Of a DNA stretch of 64,000 nt, positions 59,227 to 64,000 are shown piece by piece; position 1 is the stretch's first letter; each line of letters opens with the position of its first letter. This DNA is from Actinomycetes bacterium (GTDB taxonomy: Bacteria; Actinomycetota; Acidimicrobiia; Acidimicrobiales; Microtrichaceae). The stretch covers positions 1 to 64,000 of the forward strand of contig JAEWED010000210.1 in NCBI GenBank assembly GCA_023389745.1. The letters are read 5' to 3'. The position numbers and the translations under genes are program-made. Under the pieces are notes generated by a model, which had not been told where the DNA came from, ran no database searches, and saw only the letters and a list, made by a program, of their open reading frames with translations.

Positions 59227-60473
59227 AGCGCTCCCGCCGTCTTCCCGTCAGGCGCAGCTCCGTCAGGCGCCGTCCAGACGAGCGGCAGCGAGTCGAGGCC
59301 GTACACGCCGCCGCCGTGCTCACGGGCCTGTGCGTCGGGATCGATCCGGTAGTCGGGGATCCGCCGGTGCCACTCCTCGAACGCGAAGGTCATCTCCTGT
59401 CGGGCGAGGTGCGACCCGAGGCAGCGGTGCGGCCCGGCCCCGAAGGCGATGTGGCGGCTGTAGCCCCGGTCGAGCATGAACTCGGTGCCGTGGTCGAAGC
59501 TCTGCTCGTCACGGTTGGCGGAGCCCAGCGGGAACACGACCATGTCACCCGCACGCAACGGGCAACCGTGGAACTCGGTGTCGGTGGTGACCTTGCGGGC
59601 CGTCTGCACGATCGGAAAGGTGCGCAACACCTCTTCGACGGCGACGGGCACGAGCTCGGCGTCGGCGAGCAGCCGTTCCCGATCGCCCGGCGAGGTCGCG
59701 AGGTGGTGCATGCCGTAGGAGAGCTGCGCCGCGACGGTGTCGAGCCCGGCCATGAAGAGCAGCAGCAGGCAGGACAGCAGGTCCTCGTCACGGACCGGCT
59801 CGCCGTCGATCTCCCAGTCGACCGCCGCGCTGACGATGTCGGTCGCGCCCTCGTCCCGGGCCGCACGACGCTCGCCGACGAGGCCGGCGAAGTACTCCAT
59901 CACCTGCATCATCGTGGTGATGGCGCCGTCGGGAGAGGCGTCCTCGTCACGCTGGAAGATGCCGGCCTCCCACTCGAGGAACGTCGGCAGCATGTCGACC
60001 GGCGCACCGAGGATCTGCAGGAAGATCGTGGTCGGGAACCGGTGCGCGAAGTCGGCGACGTAGTCGCAGCGGCCGGTCACCGCGATCTCGTCGACGAGTC
60101 GTGCGGCGAAGGCACGCTGCTCGTCGGCCATTCGCTCCACCGTGCGCGGCGAGAAGTACGAGGCGAGCAGGTGTCGCCACTTGCCGTGCTCGGGTGGATC
60201 GAGCATGACCGGGATCCACTTGTAGGGCGGATCGGGGACCTCGGGCACGATCACCGAGCTCGAGAACGTCTCTGGGTGCTGGAGCCCCTCGACGATCATG
60301 TCGTGGTCGAGGAACACGTAGTAGCCCGGCGGCGTCTCGGTGAAGAAGCGCGGACGGCTCCGGGCGCGCAGCTCGTCGAGGCGACGGAAGTACGCCAACG
60401 GCTCGCGCCGGGGCCCGGCGGTGGAGTACTCCTCGACCGGGCAGCTCCCGCCCGGTCCCTCGATCCCGTCCAT
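59223..60473 (-). CDS. Cytochrome P450 heading the importer operon
   Basis: 416 residues. I-helix FMAGLDTVAAQ near residue 243 has the Thr and an Asp instead of the more usual Glu/Gly pair, ExxR is in EEVLRTFP, and the haem loop FGAGPHRCLG has Cys near 351. The C-terminus is Gly/Ala-rich. ATG at 60473 with AGGGGGCTGG upstream, and a 15-bp duplication just before it. Its stop overlaps the LivHMG start (GTGA), so a P450 is made with the importer: the imported compound is probably its substrate. Confidence 0.94.
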   Translation of the reverse strand: MDGIEGPGGSCPVEEYSTAGPRREPLAYFRRLDELRARSRPRFFTETPPGYYVFLDHDMIVEGLQHPETFSSSVIVPEVPDPPYKWIPVMLDPPEHGKWRHLLASYFSPRTVERMADEQRAFAARLVDEIAVTGRCDYVADFAHRFPTTIFLQILGAPVDMLPTFLEWEAGIFQRDEDASPDGAITTMMQVMEYFAGLVGERRAARDEGATDIVSAAVDWEIDGEPVRDEDLLSCLLLLFMAGLDTVAAQLSYGMHHLATSPGDRERLLADAELVPVAVEEVLRTFPIVQTARKVTTDTEFHGCPLRAGDMVVFPLGSANRDEQSFDHGTEFMLDRGYSRHIAFGAGPHRCLGSHLARQEMTFAFEEWHRRIPDYRIDPDAQAREHGGGVYGLDSLPLVWTAPDGAAPDGKTAGAL

Positions 60474-60474
60474 C

Positions 60475-60504
60475 CAGCCCCCTGTGCGACAGCCCCCTGT
60501 ACGA
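60475..60504. repeat. 15-bp duplication in the P450 leader
   Basis: CAGCCCCCTGTGCGA (60475-60489) and CAGCCCCCTGTACGA (60490-60504), one difference. It duplicates the ribosome-binding region of the importer operon, leaving two possible AGGGGG ribosome sites. Confidence 0.9.
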
Positions 60505-60518
60505 CTGGACCCACCGTA

Positions 60519-60538
60519 GCAATTCAGGACACTCAATG
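60519..60538. promoter_or_regulatory. Recurrent island site J
   Basis: GCAATTCAGGACACTCAATG; read toward the P450 (minus) it gives GAGTGTCCTGAATTGC. 46 bp from the P450 start. Confidence 0.5.
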
Positions 60539-60571
60539 TGTGCGAGTCGGAGCGACGCGATCGCGTCCCCC

Positions 60572-62110
60572 TCAGGCCTCGGTCCAGTACCGCCCGCGCA
60601 GCTCGCGCTTGAGCAACTTCCCGGTCGGCAGCCGGGGCAGCTCGTCGACGAAGTCGACCGACCGTGGGCACTTGTAGGCGGCGAGCGACTCGCGGCAGGC
60701 GGCGATGAGCTCGTCGGCCAGCTCCGGCCCGGCGGCCGACGGATCCGCCGGCTGCACGACGGCCTTGACCTGCTCGCCCATGTCGGGGTCGGGCACGCCG
60801 ATGACCGCGACGTCGGCGACCGCAGGATGCATCGTCAGCAGGTCCTCGACCTCTTGCGGGTAGATGTTCACCCCGCCCGAGATGATCATGTGCGAGATGC
60901 GGTCGGTCAGATACAGGTAGCCCTCGTCGTCGAGATGTCCGACGTCGCCGAGCGAGCTCCAGTGCCGGTCGTTGAACGCGGCGGCGGTCTTCTCGGCGTC
61001 GTTGTGGTACTCGAAGCTCACGCCGCTCTCGAACCAGATCTGGCCCGGCTGGCCCGCCGGCAGCTCGACACCGTCCTCGTCGAGGATGTGCACCGTGCCG
61101 GCGAGCGACCGGCCGACCGAACCGGGGTGGGCGAGCCACTCGTCGGGCCCGATCGCGCACAGACCGTTGCCCTCGGAGCCCGCGTAGTACTCGTGGATGA
61201 TCGGCCCCCACCAGTCCAACATCTGCTGCTTCACCGCCACCGGGCAGGGGGCGGCTGCGTGCACGGCCACCTCGAGGCTCGACAGGTCATGGGCCCGACG
61301 TTCCGCCTCGTCGAGCTTGAGCATCCGCACGAAGTGCGTGGGGACGAGCTGGGCGTGCGTGATCCGGTGGCGCTCCACCAGGCCGAGCGCCTCGGTCGGG
61401 TCGAAGCGCTCCATCACCACGACGGTGCCGCCGAGGCGCTGCACCGATGTCGACCAGCCGAGCGGGGCCGCGTGGTAGAGCGGCGCCGGGCAGAGATAGG
61501 TGGTCCGGTCGGTGAAGCCCCAGAGCAGCTGCATCATCAGCACCAGCGGCGGCGGGGCGGTGCCGAAGGGCTCGCCGCTCAGGGGGCCCTTGATCCCCTT
61601 GGGCCGCCCCGTGGTGCCCGACGAGTAGAACATCCACGCACCCTCGAGCTCCTCGTCGAGCGGCTCGTCCGGTTGGTCGGCCACGGCCTGCTCGTAGCGC
61701 TCCCAGCCGTCGAGCTCGGCCTCGTCGACGTCGGCATCAGCGGCGCCCACGACGAGCCGGGTCGACACGGAGTCCAGGTAGGGCGCGAGCCCGCTCGCGA
61801 CCGACGCGAGCGACGCGGCGACGACGACGGCCGAGGCACCGCAGTCCTCGACGATGTAGCCCGCCTCGTCGGGACGCAGGTGCCAGTTGACCGGGGTCAG
61901 GTACAGGCCGCTGCGCTGCGCCGCCCAGAAGACCTCGAAGTAGGTGGGCTCGTTCTCGAGCAGGACCGCCACGTGGTCACCGGGCCGGAGCCCCCGAGCG
62001 TGCAGCAGCTGCGCGAGTCGCCGGGACCGCGACTCGAGCTCGCCGTGGGTGACGACGGCGCCGGTGCCGCCCATGATCAGCGCCGGCTTGTCCGGTGGTG
62101 CGTCGAACAC
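60572..62110 (-). CDS. AMP-forming acyl-CoA synthetase (second)
   Basis: 512 residues of the ANL superfamily. ATP-binding YSSGTTGRPKGI, core EYYAGSEGNG, DVGHLDDEGYLYLTDRISHMI and the Lys in LPTGKLLKREL. Close in length and plan to the ligase encoded at 43566 but clearly different in sequence. GTG at 62110 after GAAGGGGGAG. It is cotranscribed with, and downstream of, the 352-residue protein. The two ligases may activate the starting acid and a later acid intermediate. Confidence 0.93.
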   Translation of the reverse strand: MFDAPPDKPALIMGGTGAVVTHGELESRSRRLAQLLHARGLRPGDHVAVLLENEPTYFEVFWAAQRSGLYLTPVNWHLRPDEAGYIVEDCGASAVVVAASLASVASGLAPYLDSVSTRLVVGAADADVDEAELDGWERYEQAVADQPDEPLDEELEGAWMFYSSGTTGRPKGIKGPLSGEPFGTAPPPLVLMMQLLWGFTDRTTYLCPAPLYHAAPLGWSTSVQRLGGTVVVMERFDPTEALGLVERHRITHAQLVPTHFVRMLKLDEAERRAHDLSSLEVAVHAAAPCPVAVKQQMLDWWGPIIHEYYAGSEGNGLCAIGPDEWLAHPGSVGRSLAGTVHILDEDGVELPAGQPGQIWFESGVSFEYHNDAEKTAAAFNDRHWSSLGDVGHLDDEGYLYLTDRISHMIISGGVNIYPQEVEDLLTMHPAVADVAVIGVPDPDMGEQVKAVVQPADPSAAGPELADELIAACRESLAAYKCPRSVDFVDELPRLPTGKLLKRELRGRYWTEA

Positions 62111-62131
62111 CGCTCCCCCTTCAGGTTCGAG

Positions 62132-62152
62132 TCCCCCAACATGTTCGGGGGA
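62132..62152. terminator. Hairpin between two genes
   Basis: TCCCCC (62132-62137) pairs with GGGGGA (62147-62152) around a 9-base loop, 3 bp past the stop of the gene ending at 62155. It may dampen reading into the ligase rather than end it. Confidence 0.3.
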
Positions 62153-62154
62153 TG

Positions 62155-63213
62155 TCAGATCGGACGAGCGGCCAGGTCGAGCGCGTCGAGGATCGCCTGT
62201 GGTGCGTAGGTCTGGTCCTCGCCCCAGCCGTCGAGGCCGTCCCAGGTCCAGCGGTAGAGACCGGTGCCGCTGGTGACGGGATCGGCACCGTGGCGCGAGA
62301 CCAGCTCGCCGACGGCCTCGAGGTCGCGGCCGTGCTCGTCGGTGGCCTCGATCTCGATGCGCCGGATCCAGCGGGTCGCCGGGTCGAGCCAGGTGCGGCG
62401 GCGACCGGCGACCAGGTGCCCGTACACGCCGTCGCGCAGCAGGAAGCCGGTCGACAGCTCGTCCGAGGCGACGCCGTCGACGACGGTCGGACGGCTGTAG
62501 AGCAGCCACCCGTTGCGGTGGTCCGCGGTCGCGAAGGGGTAGCCGACACCCTCGGGCGGGCGACGGGGCTTGGCGGGTTTCGAGGCCGCGGCGTCGGGAT
62601 CCGGCGGCGGCTTGCGCGGATCGGGCCCCTGGGGGCGAGGACCCCAGGATCGGTCCCGCACCGACAGGCAGTCGACGGCGAGCTCCTCGCCGTCGAGCGT
62701 GATCGTGCCCGTGACGTGCATCGGCTGGTCGAAGTGGCGGCCACGCCAGAACGGCGCCACGCCGATGGGGTGGGCGTTGGGCGCCATGATCCCGTCGAAG
62801 CGCAGGTCGGCCTCGAAGCGCCCCGGATCCGAATAGCGGAGGCGGTACGAGACCAGCGGTTCGAGCACCTGCAGGTGGTTGCCGTTGGGCAGCTGCACGT
62901 CGCGCAGGTCGAGCTCGGCGAGGTCCGGGATCGGCAGCCCCTGGTGACGGGCCGAGTAGAGCGCGTCGCTCGGCGAGTCGTCCCAGACCCAGGCGCCGCC
63001 GTTGCAGATCTGCTGGGTGGCGAGCACCTGGTTGTAGAACCATCCGCCGATGCGCCGTTCGGGGATGTTGAACGAGAACCACGCGGTCTCGGTCTCCCAC
63101 CAGTGATCGCTCGCGGGGTGGAACCCGTCGTCGTCGGGTGTGATCTCGGGGATCGAGCCGACCGGCGGTCCGTCGGAGCCGGCGGGCGGCTGGTCGGCCG
63201 GCGGGGTGCTCAT
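62155..63213 (-). CDS. AttH/CrtC-like (DUF7064-type) lipocalin-fold protein
   Basis: 352 residues, no signal peptide or membrane helix. A Pro/Asp-rich start is followed by a beta-rich body: FHPASDHWWETETAWFSF, then a VRDRSWGPR motif near 190, which is a hallmark of the DUF7064/AttH-like family related to hydroxyneurosporene synthase. A Pro/Lys-rich insertion lies near 195-225. Such proteins often accompany P450 and CoA-ligase genes in actinobacterial lipid or steroid clusters; the activity is unknown. ATG at 63213; island site I lies 27 bp upstream. Confidence 0.75.
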   Translation of the reverse strand: MSTPPADQPPAGSDGPPVGSIPEITPDDDGFHPASDHWWETETAWFSFNIPERRIGGWFYNQVLATQQICNGGAWVWDDSPSDALYSARHQGLPIPDLAELDLRDVQLPNGNHLQVLEPLVSYRLRYSDPGRFEADLRFDGIMAPNAHPIGVAPFWRGRHFDQPMHVTGTITLDGEELAVDCLSVRDRSWGPRPQGPDPRKPPPDPDAAASKPAKPRRPPEGVGYPFATADHRNGWLLYSRPTVVDGVASDELSTGFLLRDGVYGHLVAGRRRTWLDPATRWIRRIEIEATDEHGRDLEAVGELVSRHGADPVTSGTGLYRWTWDGLDGWGEDQTYAPQAILDALDLAARPI

Positions 63214-63239
63214 GGCCGTCGGCCGTTCGTCATCACGCC

Positions 63240-63255
63240 GAAAGAGTATACGGAA
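63240..63255 (-). promoter_or_regulatory. Recurrent island site I
   Basis: GAAAGAGTATACGGAA on the plus strand; toward the gene it reads TTCCGTATACTCTTTC, sharing CCGTATACTCTTTC exactly with site G. Confidence 0.7.
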
Positions 63256-63382
63256 TCCTCCGATCGGGGCGGACGTCGGTCACCCCGGGATTCGGGGTCC
63301 GCTCAGGTCCGCGCATGGAGCAGGCTGGAGCGGCACGTCGGATCACCCGGCGTGCGCACCCGGGTTCCGAGGCGGGCGAGCG

Positions 63383-64000
63383 ATGCACGACAAGATCGAC
63401 TTCAAGAAGACCCTCGACGCCTACAGGGCGCGCCGGCACCAGTTCCGGATCCTCGACGTCCCCGTCCTCCGGTACATGATGATCGACGGACACGGCGACC
63501 CGAACACGTCGGCTGCGTTCGCCGAGGCGATCGAGACGCTCTATCCGCTGGCGTACGCCATCAAGTTCGCGAGCAAGGTCGACCTGGGACGCGACTACGT
63601 CGTGCCGCCGCTCGAGGGCATGTGGTCGGCCGACGACATGGAGGCGTTCACGACCTCCCGCGACAAGTCGCGATGGGACTGGACGCTGATGCTGATGGTC
63701 CCCGACTGGGTCGGTCGGGACATCGTGGACGACGCCACCGAGCGGGTGCGGGCGAAGCGTGAGCCGGCCCGTCTCGACGACGTCCGGTTCGAGGAGCTCT
63801 CCGAAGGGACGTGCGTCCAGACGCTGCACGTGGGGTCCTTCGATGCCGAGGCGGACGTGCTGAGGTCGTTGCACGAGGAGTTCGTCCCGAAGCACGCCCT
63901 GCAGCTGACGGGCAGGCACCACGAGATCTACCTCAGCGACTTCCGGCGGGTCACCCCCGAGCGCCAACGCACGATCCTCCGACAACCCGTCGAAGCGGCG
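63383..64000 (+). CDS. GyrI-like small-molecule-binding protein, partial (C-terminus beyond the window)
   Basis: 206 codons are open to the window edge from the ATG at 63383. KIDFKKTLDAYRARRHQF and YMMIDGHGDPNTSAAFAEAI are typical of the stand-alone GyrI-like (COG4832) proteins, which bind small amphiphilic molecules and lack a DNA-binding domain. A ribosome site GAGGCGGGCGAG lies upstream. Expected full length is a little over 200 residues, so only a few are missing. It diverges from the AttH-like gene. Confidence 0.9.
   Translation, partial: MHDKIDFKKTLDAYRARRHQFRILDVPVLRYMMIDGHGDPNTSAAFAEAIETLYPLAYAIKFASKVDLGRDYVVPPLEGMWSADDMEAFTTSRDKSRWDWTLMLMVPDWVGRDIVDDATERVRAKREPARLDDVRFEELSEGTCVQTLHVGSFDAEADVLRSLHEEFVPKHALQLTGRHHEIYLSDFRRVTPERQRTILRQPVEAA

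Noticed and set aside
56839..59352. An 837-codon plus-strand open frame rich in Asp, Glu, Arg and Gly
   Set aside because: It is the antisense of the LivHMG fusion; hydrophobic codons read backwards give charged residues.
1..64000. tRNA, rRNA, insertion sequences and prophage genes
   Set aside because: None was recognised by eye. Small RNAs without protein signals could be missed; a covariance-model search would decide.

Overview
The window is about 64 kb of GC-rich chromosomal DNA from an actinomycete-type bacterium. The evidence is heavy use of GTG starts, many ATGA/GTGA gene overlaps, an F420-dependent nitroreductase-like protein, a mycofactocin-type short-chain dehydrogenase, an LAxTG (class E sortase) anchor and a mycobacterium-like wealth of P450, acyl-CoA dehydrogenase and CaiB genes. 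A member of the Acidimicrobiia or a related lineage is my guess; the sequence alone does not settle it. No rRNA, tRNA, CRISPR array, transposase or phage gene was seen.

Layout. 1-5.7 kb: end of a membrane protein, catalase-peroxidase katG, a duplicated monooxygenase-like small protein, and a DGPF/YCII protein paired with an ECF42-type sigma factor. 5.7-15.4 kb: a 2259-residue secreted mosaic protein (propeller, SGNH esterase, metzincin protease, TolB propeller, PKD and cadherin-like repeats, LAITG anchor) preceded by a LAL/LuxR regulator. 15.5-19.1 kb: DinB-like protein, pirin-apt coupled pair, and a tandem GntR-FCD double regulator. 19.1-24.3 kb: a five-gene oxygenase operon (P450, Rieske oxygenase, SnoaL-like, P450, TetR) divergent from the double regulator, with a perfect 13-bp inverted repeat in the gap. 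24.3-25.5 kb: an acyl-CoA dehydrogenase broken by one in-frame TGA. 25.6-31 kb: an iron/flavin module (VIT1-type transporter, ferric-reductase-like protein, ApbE, two small membrane proteins, one with a His/Asp/Glu-rich tail) divergent from a two-component system. 31-36.4 kb: F420-type reductase, a CaiB CoA-transferase, a pair of exported Tat-lipoprotein oxidases (multicopper oxidase and BBE-type flavoprotein) and a DUF167 protein.

36.4-63.3 kb is a large catabolic island: two P450s, mycofactocin-type SDR, fused MaoC dehydratase, two enoyl-CoA hydratases, a paired acyl-CoA dehydrogenase, two AMP-forming CoA ligases, amidohydrolase, CaiB, aldehyde dehydrogenase, an aminoglycoside-phosphotransferase-like kinase, a DUF35 plus thiolase-fold (Ltp2-like) pair, and a branched-chain-amino-acid-type ABC importer whose two permeases and one ATPase are fused in a single polypeptide. 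Read together it looks like uptake, hydroxylation, CoA activation, beta-oxidation and retro-aldol shortening of a branched or alicyclic carboxylate; the substrate cannot be read from the sequence.

The most notable hidden signal is a short near-palindromic site, consensus GAGTATMCTCWATTC, that recurs at least eleven times from 37.7 to 63.3 kb, nearly always just before a transcription unit of this island. It either binds one regulator (none is encoded inside the island) or is a specialised promoter element; in two cases it sits where the -10 box of a leaderless message would be. A second recurrent oddity is short tandem duplication of 12-20 bp at gene ends, often copying the stop codon itself.
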